Notes: generated by a model from the sequence alone, not told the origin. A stretch of DNA of 64,000 nucleotides from Pseudomonadota bacterium (GCA_041395565.1 JAWLAI010000008.1:124001-188000), one strand, 5' to 3'. Numbered from the stretch's first letter, positions 26,082 through 35,148 are shown. Program-made: numbers and translations.

Positions 26082-28940
26082 TCAGGGCATCCGACCGCCA
26101 AGACGCAGATCGCGCCCCTGTCCCAGGAAGCGTGTGGCGAACAGCTCCGCATCCAGCGCCGGGCTGATGTAGTATCCCTGAATGACATCGCAGTTCATGC
26201 CCTGCAGCAGGCGGAACTGCTCGGGGCTCTCGACCCCTTCCGCGACCACCTCGAGACCGAGCGTGTGTGCCAGGTATACGGTAGCCGCCACGATCGCATA
26301 GCTGTCCTGGTCTGTAACGATCTCGTCCACGAAGGATTTGTCTATCTTCAGGGTATGGATGGGCATCTTGCGCAGGTAGCTGAGCGAAGAATAGCCGGTG
26401 CCGAAATCATCCAGCGACAGCCGCACCCCCCGCGACCTGAGATCGGCAAGCCGCGCGATCGAATCATCCGTGTCGCTCATGACCATCGATTCGGTGATTT
26501 CGAGCTCGATCAGGTCCGGGGTGATACTGCTGTCCGCTAATGCGGCGAACAGTTTGGCGGTGAAATCAGGGCTGCCGAACTGGCGTGCCGAGACATTGAT
26601 CGCCACCGGCTTCGGCTCGAGGCCGGCATCGCGCCAGGCCGCGAGCTGGGTACAGACGCTGCGGATGACCCAAGCGCCGATGTCAACGATCAGGCCGGTC
26701 TCTTCGGCCAGGCCGATGAACTCGGACGGGCCGACCATGCCGTGCTGCGGATGATTCCAGCTGATCAACGCCTCGGCGCCCGCCAGCTCCCTACTGCCAC
26801 CGGCCACCTTGGGCTGATAGCGCACGACGAATTCGCCACGCGCCAGCGCGGCACGCAGTTCCTGCTCCACCTGCAGCCGCCGCGACGCGACCGCGTTCAG
26901 CTCCGGGGCAAAAAACTCGTACCGTGAACGGCCGTTGTTCTTGGCGAGATACATCGCGGCATCCGCGTTGCGAATCAATTCATCAACCTCGGCACCGTCC
27001 TTGGGATAGGCGGCGATGCCGATACTGACCTTGGTATGCAGGGTGTGGCCGTCGATCGTGAATTCCCGCTGCACGGCCTGCTGTATCTTGGCCGCGATCA
27101 GGCCAAGTTCGGAGACGGGGTCGACGACGCCGTCGATGTCGGGAACGATGACGAGGAATTCGTCCCCGCCGAAGCGCACCACGGTGTCGACTTCTCTGAC
27201 ACTGCCCTGCAGCACGGCGGCCACGCTTTTCAGGTAGGCGTCGCCCACGGCATGGCCGAGCGAATCATTGACCAGCTTGAAATTGTCCAGATCCAGAAAC
27301 AGGACCCCGACGATGCCGCGGCTGCGCTGCGCCCGCGCCAGTGCCTGCTGCAGACGATCCTTGAGCAACGCCCGGTTGGGAAGATTGGTGAGCGTGTCGT
27401 AGTGCGCCTGATGGTACAGCCGTTCCTCCCAACCTGCGTTGGACAGCGCCACGGCCACGTGGTCGACGAACTTGCGCAGACCCGCGCACGCTTCCGGTTC
27501 CTCCGGCAACGCGCGGTATCCGAACAGGAACGCGCCTGCCAGCTGCTGCTGGATGAACAGGGGGAATACCAGGATGCGGGCGACATCCGGCCATGCGAGA
27601 CTGCCGACGAAGGCCAGGTCGTGACCGCCATGCTGCAGCAGCAGACAGTCCGGATTGTCCGCCAGCAGGCCCAGTTCGCGCTGCGACAGGGTCACATCCG
27701 CCTCGGCAATGGCGGCCTCCGGTGCGGCCGCAGTGAACGCAACGGCACCGCGACCGTCGACTTCCTCGTCGAGTACCAGCAGGGCCGCCGCGGTACACGG
27801 CGTGAGATCCCTGACCCGCCCCAGCACGGTGGCCGTGATGAAGCGGGCATCGAAGGACGAGAGGATCAGTCTGTCGATCTCCACCATGGTCGAGATACTG
27901 GTGAACTGGTCGGCCAGCCGGGTCGTCATGGCGTTGAACGCATCGCCCAGCACGGTGAATTCGTCGTCGCTGTCGATCTCGACCCGGCCGCCGAAGTCGC
28001 CCCTCGCTATGCGCCGGGTCGCCGTATGCAGCGTTGCCAGCGGTTGGAGCCTGCGGCGGATGGTCCGCGCCGCGACCAGTGAGATCACGAGCATTGACAG
28101 CAGCAGTACCGCGCCGTTCAGCGCCCGGAAACTGCTGATGGGCGCCAGTACCGCCGCTTCGGGGCGGCTCAGGACAAACACCAGCTCGGGTCCGGAAAAG
28201 CCGGACGGCGTGAACAAGGTCCAGTAGCCGGCCAGATAGCGGGCACCTTCCCATTCCCAGGTCTGGTAACCGGATGCCCCGTTGCTCGGGCCCTCCCCGT
28301 TGACCGAGCGGTAGTGCCGGTAGCTGTCGGGTGTACCGTGCACGAGACTGCCGTCATCCGACAGCACCAGCAGGCCATCGGGTTCCGTGTACAAATCCTC
28401 CAGCGACCAGAGCCGGTCGTAATCCAGCACACCGGCCAGCAGGCCGCTGCCGCTGGCACCGGGCACCTGCGCACGCACCAGCATAATGTCGCTGGTGCCG
28501 TCCGTGCGTTCGCGCAGCACGAGCACCGAACGGCCGGCCTCCAGCTGGCGCCGCTGCACTGCCGTCAGCATCGGAAAAGCCCCGGCGCTGCCGACTGCGC
28601 TGTCCTTACCCGGGATGGCGATGACGGCAGTGAAGGCCGACCCGGTTGCGCTTGCGCTCCAGCCGGCCCCGCCATCCGCTTGCTGCCGCAGCATGCCCTG
28701 CCCGACGGCGACGAGTTCGCGCTCCGCGGCCGACAGGCGCCGGAACACCTCGAGTCCCAGGCTCTTGCCGGTGATCAGCAGCTGTCTGCTGCTCTGCTCG
28801 CGCAGCTGCACGGCTGTCTGCATGTAGGACAGCATGGCAGCCAGGGCGGCGGGCACGAGCGCCGAGAGGACGAAGAGCAGGAACATGCGCCGCGCGAAAC
28901 GGCTGCGCAGGAAGCTGTTGTCGATGGCGGGAGTGCGCAC
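26082..28940 (-). CDS. Membrane GGDEF-EAL protein with CACHE-like sensor, HAMP and GAF
   Basis: A 952-residue c-di-GMP enzyme with both domains apparently intact. TM1 is at about residues 18-40, followed by a periplasmic CACHE-like part to about 265, TM2 at about 270-292, HAMP (RIARGDFGGRVEI), a GAF-like domain (about 350-510), GGDEF with FGGDEF near residue 590 and EAL with GAEALISW near 722. DDFGTGYSSLSYLRKMP is present, as in active phosphodiesterases. It starts 8 bases after the pseudopilin gene ends, so the two are probably cotranscribed. Confidence 0.95.
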   Translation of the reverse strand: MRTPAIDNSFLRSRFARRMFLLFVLSALVPAALAAMLSYMQTAVQLREQSSRQLLITGKSLGLEVFRRLSAAERELVAVGQGMLRQQADGGAGWSASATGSAFTAVIAIPGKDSAVGSAGAFPMLTAVQRRQLEAGRSVLVLRERTDGTSDIMLVRAQVPGASGSGLLAGVLDYDRLWSLEDLYTEPDGLLVLSDDGSLVHGTPDSYRHYRSVNGEGPSNGASGYQTWEWEGARYLAGYWTLFTPSGFSGPELVFVLSRPEAAVLAPISSFRALNGAVLLLSMLVISLVAARTIRRRLQPLATLHTATRRIARGDFGGRVEIDSDDEFTVLGDAFNAMTTRLADQFTSISTMVEIDRLILSSFDARFITATVLGRVRDLTPCTAAALLVLDEEVDGRGAVAFTAAAPEAAIAEADVTLSQRELGLLADNPDCLLLQHGGHDLAFVGSLAWPDVARILVFPLFIQQQLAGAFLFGYRALPEEPEACAGLRKFVDHVAVALSNAGWEERLYHQAHYDTLTNLPNRALLKDRLQQALARAQRSRGIVGVLFLDLDNFKLVNDSLGHAVGDAYLKSVAAVLQGSVREVDTVVRFGGDEFLVIVPDIDGVVDPVSELGLIAAKIQQAVQREFTIDGHTLHTKVSIGIAAYPKDGAEVDELIRNADAAMYLAKNNGRSRYEFFAPELNAVASRRLQVEQELRAALARGEFVVRYQPKVAGGSRELAGAEALISWNHPQHGMVGPSEFIGLAEETGLIVDIGAWVIRSVCTQLAAWRDAGLEPKPVAINVSARQFGSPDFTAKLFAALADSSITPDLIELEITESMVMSDTDDSIARLADLRSRGVRLSLDDFGTGYSSLSYLRKMPIHTLKIDKSFVDEIVTDQDSYAIVAATVYLAHTLGLEVVAEGVESPEQFRLLQGMNCDVIQGYYISPALDAELFATRFLGQGRDLRLGGRMP

Positions 28941-28948
28941 AACCCGCC

Positions 28949-29467
28949 TCAGTAGTCCCGTGCCAGACCCACGTAGCGGCCGTTGTTGGCGCGGATGATG
29001 TCGTCCTGTGCCTTGGGCGTGATGATCTGCTTGGAGGTCAGGCCGTTCTTGCCGATGCTCAGCAGGTCGTAGTCGGTGTTGAGCGGGTGCAGGCTCTTGT
29101 CCTTGCGGACCTTGCCATTGACACCCGGACCCGCGCCCAGGATACGCGTGTAGACGAAGGGATTACCCCAGGGATCGGTGAAGCCGGCCATGCCGATTTC
29201 GTCGAGGTCGTCGGGAAAGCGCAGGTTGTCCGCGACGAACAGCTCGATCTTGTGCACCAGGGTATTGATGCCGACGATCGCGTTCGCAGTGTCCACACGC
29301 TCCCGGTACTTGCCATAGCCGGGCACGGCGATCGCCATCACGATCATGAGGATCGCGAGGGCGAGCATCAGCTCGATCAGCTGGAAGCCGGCGCACCGGT
29401 GCGGCGCACGCACAGAGGCCGCCGACTTCGGGAATCGATCTGGCAGCGTCCGCTGGATGCCTGTCAT
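28949..29467 (-). CDS. GspG-like type II secretion pseudopilin
   Basis: A 172-residue prepilin-like protein. The class III signal reads CAG then FQLIELMLALAILMIVMAIA: cleavage after Gly27, Glu at mature position +5, then a hydrophobic helix. The C-terminal DPWGNPFVY and DYDLLSIGKNG are hallmarks of the GspG calcium loop. The start at 29467 has GAGG upstream but leaves a 27-residue leader, longer than usual. It stands alone, without other gsp genes, directly upstream of the GGDEF-EAL gene. Confidence 0.86.
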   Translation of the reverse strand: MTGIQRTLPDRFPKSAASVRAPHRCAGFQLIELMLALAILMIVMAIAVPGYGKYRERVDTANAIVGINTLVHKIELFVADNLRFPDDLDEIGMAGFTDPWGNPFVYTRILGAGPGVNGKVRKDKSLHPLNTDYDLLSIGKNGLTSKQIITPKAQDDIIRANNGRYVGLARDY

Positions 29468-29720
29468 CTGTCCGCCTCGGGTGAAAACCTGTAAATACAA
29501 CAGGTTATCGGCAGCCATCCGCACCGCTTGACGCACTTATGTCATTGATATTTCGATGTTTCAATCGCGGGTGCGGGTGCGCAGCGCGGTTCGATTGTGG
29601 GGAGGGGTAGCGCCGCACCGGCAGGGGTGGCTGGCCTGCCGGCCGCGGCTGCGGGAAAGCGGACGGCGGCCGGTGCCCGCCGTTATCAGGCAGGCACCGG
29701 TGCTCGGCATGGGCGCGGGG
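29468..29720. other. Gap between the receptor stop and pseudopilin start
   Basis: About 250 bases with no gene I can support. It holds the hairpin at 29670-29700 and, next to the pseudopilin start, the presumed promoter region. I looked for a cobalamin riboswitch because of the neighbouring metal-uptake genes and found no B12 box. Confidence 0.45.
29670..29700 (-). terminator. Hairpin after the TonB-dependent receptor
   Basis: On the minus strand CCGGTGCCTGCC (29700-29689) pairs with GGCGGGCACCGG (29681-29670), a 12-base stem with one G-T wobble and a 7-base loop, 20 bases past the receptor stop. There is no T-tract, so efficiency is uncertain. Confidence 0.45.
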
Positions 29721-31772
29721 CTACCAGTCGAGCTGCAGCGCGAGGTAGAAATTGCGCCCCTCGCCCGGCACGCGTACGCCGACGGGCACATCGCTGCCGG
29801 CGGCACGGTTGATGCCAGCCAGATGCGGCGCATAGCGCCGATCGAACACGTTGCCGACCCCGCCCGAGAGCGTCAGGTCCTGCTGAATCCGGTACTTGCC
29901 AGACAGGTTCATCAGCGCATAGCCGGCGCTCGGGGTTTCGTCATTGTAGGCGGAGACCTTGTTTTGGCGCTCGTAGAACACGCCTTCCGCCGTCACCTCC
30001 CAGGCCGGTGCAATGTAGGTGAGTCCCAGCGTGCCGTTCAGCGGCGCGATACGGTACAGGTTATCCGACACGTCGTCGCGCTTGCCGCGCACATAGCTGA
30101 CGATCCCGTCCACGCGCCAGCGCGCGTCGATCCGGTAACCCCAGGCCGCATCGGCGCCGTAGAGCGTGGCGTCGACATTGCTGAATTTCAGGTCATACGG
30201 CGCCGCACCGGTTGGTGGCACACCCTGGATGTAGTCGCTGACATCCCGGTAGAAGACGCGTGGCTCCAGATAACTGCCGGCAGCCGCCATGGTGAGCGCC
30301 AGCTCGACCTGGTGCGACACCTCCGGATCGAGATCGATGTCACCGAGATAGGTCTTGCCATCGGCCAGCCCGGCGGTCGCCTCCAGGGGCGCCCACAGGT
30401 AACGCTCCTGGTAGGACGGGGAACGGGTCTTGCGCGCGAAGCCGAGCTCGAAATCGGTGCTGTCGGAGAGGACATGGTTGAAGCGTGCCACCCAGTCGAG
30501 GTTGTTGTCGTCCCGGCTGCGGTCGGCGCTGTTGAATGCGGCGACCAGCGGCGCCATCGGTGCCATGGTGCTGCTCACGGGGCCGGCATTGGTATGCACA
30601 TGGTTGAGACGCAGACCGAACTCGCTGCGCCAGCCTGCGCCGATGGCGCCATCCCATTCGCCGAAGAGACCGTACACGTTGCGCTCGGCGTCGTTGAAGT
30701 TCACCACGAGAAAGGACGGGTTGGCCGGGTTGGTGATCACGGCATCGTGAGTCGCCAGCTGGCCGTCGACACCGACCAGCAGCTTACCCCCGCCCAGCGC
30801 ACGGCCGACGTCTAGACGGTAACCGGTACCGGTGCCATCCGAGGTACTGAGCCGCCGGTTGGCGGCGCCGGGATCGGGCCGCAGCAGGAAATTCGTCATG
30901 GTGTGATGGACGTCGGAATGGAACAACTGGCCGTGCACGGCATGGGCACCGAGGTAACCGGAATACTCGGTGCTGACCGTGTCGGTGTCGGACATCTCGA
31001 TGTCCATGGGCAGCGAGGGGGTCCCGGTCGGGCCGGTGTCGAGATGCGCAACGTCCACGTCGGCCGCGTGGCCGTCGCGGCGGTAGCCGTAGCCGAGTCC
31101 GTAGCTGTCGCGCTCATGCCGGCTGGGACGGATGGTCCCGCCATCGAATTCGATGTCGTCGCCCCGCTCGCGGCTGCCGGATAGATAGAAGCGGTGGGTA
31201 CGGTTGGTCACTCCGGCCAGCACGCCGGCGGCGCCGGCGTCGTTCACCGTAGCGCCCGACAGCCGCAGCGAGCCGCGCGCCTCCATGTCATCGCCGCCGC
31301 CGAAGGCGGGACGGATCGAGCGCGCGTGCATGGTGCCGCCCAGCGTCTCCAGCCCCGAACTCACGGGCGCGATGCCGCGGATGACCTCGAGGCCTTCGAG
31401 CTGGGTGCCGGAGATGAACGAGAGTGGCGGATCCATGCTGTTGGTGCAGCCTTCCTGCACGGTGATCCCGTTGATCCTGACGTTGACCCGGTCACCGTAG
31501 AGGCCGCGATACTGCGCGATGCCGGTGAGCGCACCGTTGCGATTGACGTTGGCGCCAGGCACCTTGTGCAGCAGGCTGGCCGCGTCCGGGGCGATGCCGG
31601 GCACCTCCTCCGCGTCGAGCTGGTAACTGTTTTCTTCCTCGACCGCCGTGCCGGTCACGGTCACGGTACCGAGGCGGGTCGCTTCCTCTGCGGTCTGGGC
31701 GATGCCGGGAAACAGGACGAACGGAACGAGCAGGCAGCCGGCCGCTGCGCATGTTTTTCTTCTGACGAGCAC
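29721..31772 (-). CDS. TonB-dependent outer-membrane receptor, putative metal uptake
   Basis: A 683-residue outer-membrane beta-barrel. The signal peptide ends near IAQTAEE, followed by a TonB-box-like GTVTVTG, a plug domain (DAASLLHKVPGANVN, RVNVRINGITVQEGC, MDPPLSFISG, LEGLEVIRGIAPVSSG) and the barrel to the terminal aromatic LQLDW. The MDPP segment recalls the OprC/NosA copper receptors, but nickel or cobalt is also possible given the HupE-like neighbours. The GTG at 31772 has GGGGAT upstream and gives a clean signal peptide; the frame extends to 32006. It is the last gene of the TonB locus. Confidence 0.88.
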   Translation of the reverse strand: MLVRRKTCAAAGCLLVPFVLFPGIAQTAEEATRLGTVTVTGTAVEEENSYQLDAEEVPGIAPDAASLLHKVPGANVNRNGALTGIAQYRGLYGDRVNVRINGITVQEGCTNSMDPPLSFISGTQLEGLEVIRGIAPVSSGLETLGGTMHARSIRPAFGGGDDMEARGSLRLSGATVNDAGAAGVLAGVTNRTHRFYLSGSRERGDDIEFDGGTIRPSRHERDSYGLGYGYRRDGHAADVDVAHLDTGPTGTPSLPMDIEMSDTDTVSTEYSGYLGAHAVHGQLFHSDVHHTMTNFLLRPDPGAANRRLSTSDGTGTGYRLDVGRALGGGKLLVGVDGQLATHDAVITNPANPSFLVVNFNDAERNVYGLFGEWDGAIGAGWRSEFGLRLNHVHTNAGPVSSTMAPMAPLVAAFNSADRSRDDNNLDWVARFNHVLSDSTDFELGFARKTRSPSYQERYLWAPLEATAGLADGKTYLGDIDLDPEVSHQVELALTMAAAGSYLEPRVFYRDVSDYIQGVPPTGAAPYDLKFSNVDATLYGADAAWGYRIDARWRVDGIVSYVRGKRDDVSDNLYRIAPLNGTLGLTYIAPAWEVTAEGVFYERQNKVSAYNDETPSAGYALMNLSGKYRIQQDLTLSGGVGNVFDRRYAPHLAGINRAAGSDVPVGVRVPGEGRNFYLALQLDW

Positions 31773-31938
31773 GATGGTATCCCCACTTTTGATTTGAGAC
31801 TGGATTTTCGAATTGCTTGTTTTTTGCCGTCGGACGGCTAGGGAAATTATCCGGGATAGCATTTTCGATTGCGATGCGGCGGATTGCCGCAGCCGATGCG
31901 GTGTGACGGTCGCTGCCGTCAGCACTGGCAGCATGGCT

Positions 31939-32535
31939 CTAGCGCGCCGGTATGAACAGAAACCCGGCGTAGATGATACCGATGGCAGCAATCCAGCTCC
32001 CGGCAATCCGGATCGCGATCACTGTCCACGGCGCGCGCATCACCAGGGTCAGCGCACCGACAGCGCCTTGCAATACCATGGCACCGAGCACGGCGCCGAG
32101 GCTGAACCAGTACGGGTTTCCGGCCGGCGGTTCGCTGCTCAGCAACTCGTGACCGGTCAGGAATCCGCAGAGCAGCACGATTGCATTGATCGCCACGCGC
32201 GACAACGGCACGGCCGCGGCCACCAGCAGTCCGGCGACGATGATGAGCAGCCGGCTGACGAGCACGGCGCCGCCCCAGACGTAGCCGGCGCCGACGACAG
32301 CCGCGCCAGCGATCACACCGGCAGCCAGCACCAGCTGTGCCAGCGCGAGCCCGTCGCGTCCGCCGCGACTTGCCAGCAGGGCCACGCCGGCCACCGGCAG
32401 GTCGAATGCTGGGTTGAGCAGCAGGTGCAGGAGACCGTCATACAGCGGCGTATTCGTTCCACCCCAGCCGTGCGCGCATGCCAGCGCCGGCAACAGCCAG
32501 AGCGCCACAGCACAGCCGGCCCTGGCCGGAGTCAT
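31939..32535 (-). CDS. HupE/UreJ-type membrane protein, second paralogue
   Basis: A 198-residue protein with a signal-like first helix (ALWLLPALACAHG) and about six membrane segments. HGWGGTNTPLYDGLLHLLLNP and DLPVAGVALLA mark the second HupE/UreJ-like family. The start at 32535 overlaps the hupE stop as ATGA; the longer frame upstream is noise antiparallel to hupE. Such proteins are candidate Ni/Co permeases or accessory subunits. The pair probably forms the inner-membrane partner of the TonB-dependent receptor. Confidence 0.84.
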   Translation of the reverse strand: MTPARAGCAVALWLLPALACAHGWGGTNTPLYDGLLHLLLNPAFDLPVAGVALLASRGGRDGLALAQLVLAAGVIAGAAVVGAGYVWGGAVLVSRLLIIVAGLLVAAAVPLSRVAINAIVLLCGFLTGHELLSSEPPAGNPYWFSLGAVLGAMVLQGAVGALTLVMRAPWTVIAIRIAGSWIAAIGIIYAGFLFIPAR

Positions 32536-33119
32536 TGCAGCAGCAGGAAACCGCCTACACCGGCAATCAGGCCGCCACTCGCACGCACCACCCATTGACC
32601 GGCCGGCCAGCGCCACAGCAACCCGATACCGATACCGCACAGGTGCAGGGCGCCGGTCGCCAGCACGAAGCCGACCGCGTACAGCAGCGGCGAACCGTAC
32701 GTCGGCATCTCGGTGCCGTGCGCATGCCCGTGATAGATCGCGAATACGCTCACGGGCAGCAGCGCCAGCCACAGCGGCACCCGTATGCTGAACAGCACGG
32801 CCAGACCCAGCACCAGCCCGGAGGCCGCGATGCCGGTTTCGACAGCCGGCAGCGGCAGTCCGGCGGCGCCGGCGGCACCGCCCAGCGCCATGATCAGCGG
32901 GAAGGCCACGGGCAGGACCCACAGCGAGGGCAGACCCAGCTGCGCCCCCCACAGACCCACCGCCACCATGGCAACCACATGGTCGATGCCGGATACCGGG
33001 TGCAGCAGGCCACTGCGCAGACCGCCGCCGGCCCCGGCACCGCCATCCGTGTGCGCCAGGGCGAGCACGGGAACCAGCAGCAGCAGTAACATTCCGCAGC
33101 GGCGCAGGTGATTGGCCAT
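32532..33119 (-). CDS. HupE/UreJ-family protein, putative nickel/cobalt permease
   Basis: A 195-residue inner-membrane protein with a cleavable first helix (LLLLLVPVLALAHT) and six further spans. It has the family signature HPVSGIDHVVAMVAVGLWG (residues about 37-55) and the His-rich loop IYHGHAHGTEMP. Family members are associated with Ni or Co transport for hydrogenase and urease, neither of which is encoded in the window. The start at 33119 gives the signal-like N-terminus; the frame opens at 33248. Part of the tonB-exbB-exbD-hupE operon. Confidence 0.9.
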   Translation of the reverse strand: MANHLRRCGMLLLLLVPVLALAHTDGGAGAGGGLRSGLLHPVSGIDHVVAMVAVGLWGAQLGLPSLWVLPVAFPLIMALGGAAGAAGLPLPAVETGIAASGLVLGLAVLFSIRVPLWLALLPVSVFAIYHGHAHGTEMPTYGSPLLYAVGFVLATGALHLCGIGIGLLWRWPAGQWVVRASGGLIAGVGGFLLLQ

Positions 33120-33287
33120 GACAGCTCCCGAGTGTGAATCGCTGAGGTGGTTAGCACCAGGCCTGATTTCCAGGCGGCGGTGCACGTGGCATTCCGAGAC
33201 GAGGTGCAAGTATGCAGCAAGCGGCCGCGCCCGGCCACACGCCCGCACAACCCGACCCGCTCCGGCGCGGCCATGCCGCGCACCGCG

Positions 33288-33698
33288 TCAGTGCGGCAGG
33301 GGCACCGTCACCAGGTCGACCCGGGTGGCACCGGCACGCTGGATCACCGACATCAACAGCGCCATGCTGCCATAGGGCGTGCGTTCGTCGCCGTGCACCT
33401 GCACGGTCAGCCCCGGTTGCGCCGCCAGCCTTGCCGCCAGTTCGGCCTCCAGGGCCTCCAGCGCCAGCGGGCGGTTGTCGATGAACGCTGCGCCCTGCGC
33501 ATCCATGCTCACGTGCACATGCGGCGCCTGCTCGACCGGCGCGGTGGCGGCCGTTTCCGGCAGTTCGACGTGCACCGCGCGCGTCATCAGCGGTGCCGTG
33601 ACGATGAAGATCACCAGCAGCACCAGCATCACGTCCACCAGCGGTGTCACGTTGATCTCGCTCATCGCCTCCTGTTCCGAACGTGTCCGCAATGCCAT
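33288..33698 (-). CDS. exbD: Biopolymer transport protein ExbD
   Basis: A 136-residue protein with one membrane segment (residues about 18-40) holding the Asp of LVDVMLVLLVIFIVTAP that takes part in proton use. A periplasmic domain follows (VSMDAQGAAFIDNRPL). The start at 33698 is 2 bases past the exbB stop. With ExbB it energises the TonB encoded upstream. Confidence 0.93.
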   Translation of the reverse strand: MALRTRSEQEAMSEINVTPLVDVMLVLLVIFIVTAPLMTRAVHVELPETAATAPVEQAPHVHVSMDAQGAAFIDNRPLALEALEAELAARLAAQPGLTVQVHGDERTPYGSMALLMSVIQRAGATRVDLVTVPLPH

Positions 33699-33699
33699 G

Positions 33700-34338
33700 T
33701 CAGGCCCGCGTGTGCAGTTCGACAAAATCGGCGGCGAAGTTTTCCAGCTCGATACCCAGGCGGCGTGACTGGCGCAAGCCGTGGTTGTAGGCGAGAACCG
33801 CCGGCACGGCGGTGGCGATACCCACCGCGGTGGCGATGAGCGCCTCGCCGATCGGTCCGGCCACGACATCGAGTGCGGCCGAACCGCTGGCACTGATGCC
33901 CTCGAGCGCCAGCATGATGCCCCAGACGGTACCGAACAGTCCGACGAAGGGAGCCGTCGAGCCCACGCTGGCCAGCAGCATCAGCCCGCTGTCCAGGCGG
34001 CGCTGCTGCTGCTGCACCTCGTCGCGCAGGGCGCGTTCCAGCAGCATCGGGCCATGCTCGGTGCGCGCGAGCAGCGCACCCTCGGCGGCGGGCGCCCGCA
34101 CGGCGGCAAAGCCGCGGCGTGACACCGCCGCCAGCATCCCCCGCCCCTGCGCGGCGGCAGCCGCCGCTGCATCCAGGTCGTCAGCCTGCCAGAAACCGCG
34201 GGCGAAGCGCCGGTTCTGCAGCGCGGCGCGCAGGAACAGCCAGGACTTGAGCAGGATCACGGTCCAGCTCGCGAGCGAGAACAGCGCCAGCAGCCACAGC
34301 GTCAGATGCACGATGGCGTCGGAGGTGAGCAGGTTCAT
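33700..34338 (-). CDS. exbB: Biopolymer transport protein ExbB/TolQ family
   Basis: A 212-residue three-span proton-channel subunit of the TonB motor. The first helix (LTLWLLALFSLASWTVILLKS) and the conserved APFVGLFGTVWGIMLALEGIS and GPIGEALIATAVGIATAVPAVLAYN segments identify the family. I call ExbB rather than TolQ because tonB overlaps its start (ATGA) and exbD follows. The longer frame upstream lies antiparallel to tonB and is not real. Confidence 0.93.
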   Translation of the reverse strand: MNLLTSDAIVHLTLWLLALFSLASWTVILLKSWLFLRAALQNRRFARGFWQADDLDAAAAAAAQGRGMLAAVSRRGFAAVRAPAAEGALLARTEHGPMLLERALRDEVQQQQRRLDSGLMLLASVGSTAPFVGLFGTVWGIMLALEGISASGSAALDVVAGPIGEALIATAVGIATAVPAVLAYNHGLRQSRRLGIELENFAADFVELHTRA

Positions 34339-35039
34339 TGGGTACGGGTAATCCTGAATTCGATCGGCACATCGACCCACGCCACGACCGTGCGTCCGCC
34401 CTGCCGTGCCGGCACGAAGCGCCAGCCTTTCACCGCAGCCAGGGCGGCATCGTCGAACGGCCGGTAGCCGCTGGACTCCTTGATCAGCACCTGGCTGCAG
34501 CGGCCATCGTCCTGTACCTGCGCGCGCACCAGCACACTGCCCTCGACACCGCGCCGCAGCAGCAGCCTGGGATAGGCCGGCGGCGGATTCTTCAGGTAGG
34601 CGGCATCGGCCCGCGGCAGTTCCAGCGGGGCGGATGCCGGCGCGGCCTGCACCGGGCTCGTCGGTTCGGCACTGGCGACGGCCAGCGCGGGTGCCGCTGC
34701 CGGCGCGGGCGCGCGCCGGACCGGTACTGCAGGCTTCTGCCGTGGTGTCACCGTGCGCGACGATCTGACTGGCTGCGGGCGCGGTTGCGGCAGCGCCACC
34801 GCGGGTTCGGGGGGCGGTGCGGGCGCAACCGCCGGTGGCGGCGGCGCCGGTGTGGCAGGTGCCGCCATGCGGGTCACCAGCGAGACCGTAACCACGGGCG
34901 GCGCATCGGGCCGGCTCACAGCATGGCCGGCAAGGGTCAGCTGCTGATAGACACCGGCATGCACCGTCACGGCGAGCAGGAACGCGACCAGCCAGCCGCG
35001 CCGTTCTGTCCACCTGCCGCTGTGAGCCGGTCCAGCCAT
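34335..35039 (-). CDS. tonB: TonB family energy-transducing protein
   Basis: A 234-residue periplasm-spanning protein: an N-terminal anchor (residues about 15-36), a proline- and alanine-rich stretch (46-140), and a C-terminal TonB domain (AYPRLLLRRGVEGSVLVRAQVQDDGR and PFDDAALAAVKGWRFVPAR). It couples ExbB/ExbD to the outer-membrane receptor. It is the first gene of the metal-uptake operon, with operator-like palindromes 90 bases upstream. The stop overlaps the exbB start. Confidence 0.94.
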   Translation of the reverse strand: MAGPAHSGRWTERRGWLVAFLLAVTVHAGVYQQLTLAGHAVSRPDAPPVVTVSLVTRMAAPATPAPPPPAVAPAPPPEPAVALPQPRPQPVRSSRTVTPRQKPAVPVRRAPAPAAAPALAVASAEPTSPVQAAPASAPLELPRADAAYLKNPPPAYPRLLLRRGVEGSVLVRAQVQDDGRCSQVLIKESSGYRPFDDAALAAVKGWRFVPARQGGRTVVAWVDVPIEFRITRTQ

Positions 35040-35125
35040 CGGGGAATACCGTGAATGATGCGCTTAATTATTGAGATTGTGAGGAAAATATAACCCCGCG
35101 GGGGGGGCGGGAGAATGTGGCAATG

Positions 35126-35146
35126 TGTCGCGCGACAAATTGTCGC
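35126..35146. promoter_or_regulatory. Overlapping palindromes upstream of tonB, possible operator
   Basis: TGTCGCGCGACA (35126-35137) is a perfect 12-base palindrome. It overlaps GCGACAAATTGTCGC (35132-35146), a 7-1-7 inverted repeat. Together they give three TGTCGC half-sites in 21 bases, the arrangement of a regulator operator. A -10-like TATATTTT lies between it and tonB on the minus strand. The regulator is unknown. Confidence 0.5.
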
Positions 35147-35148
35147 AC

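Noticed and set aside
29468..31938. Cobalamin riboswitch linked to the TonB-dependent receptor
   Set aside because: No B12 box or conserved core could be found upstream of the receptor or tonB.
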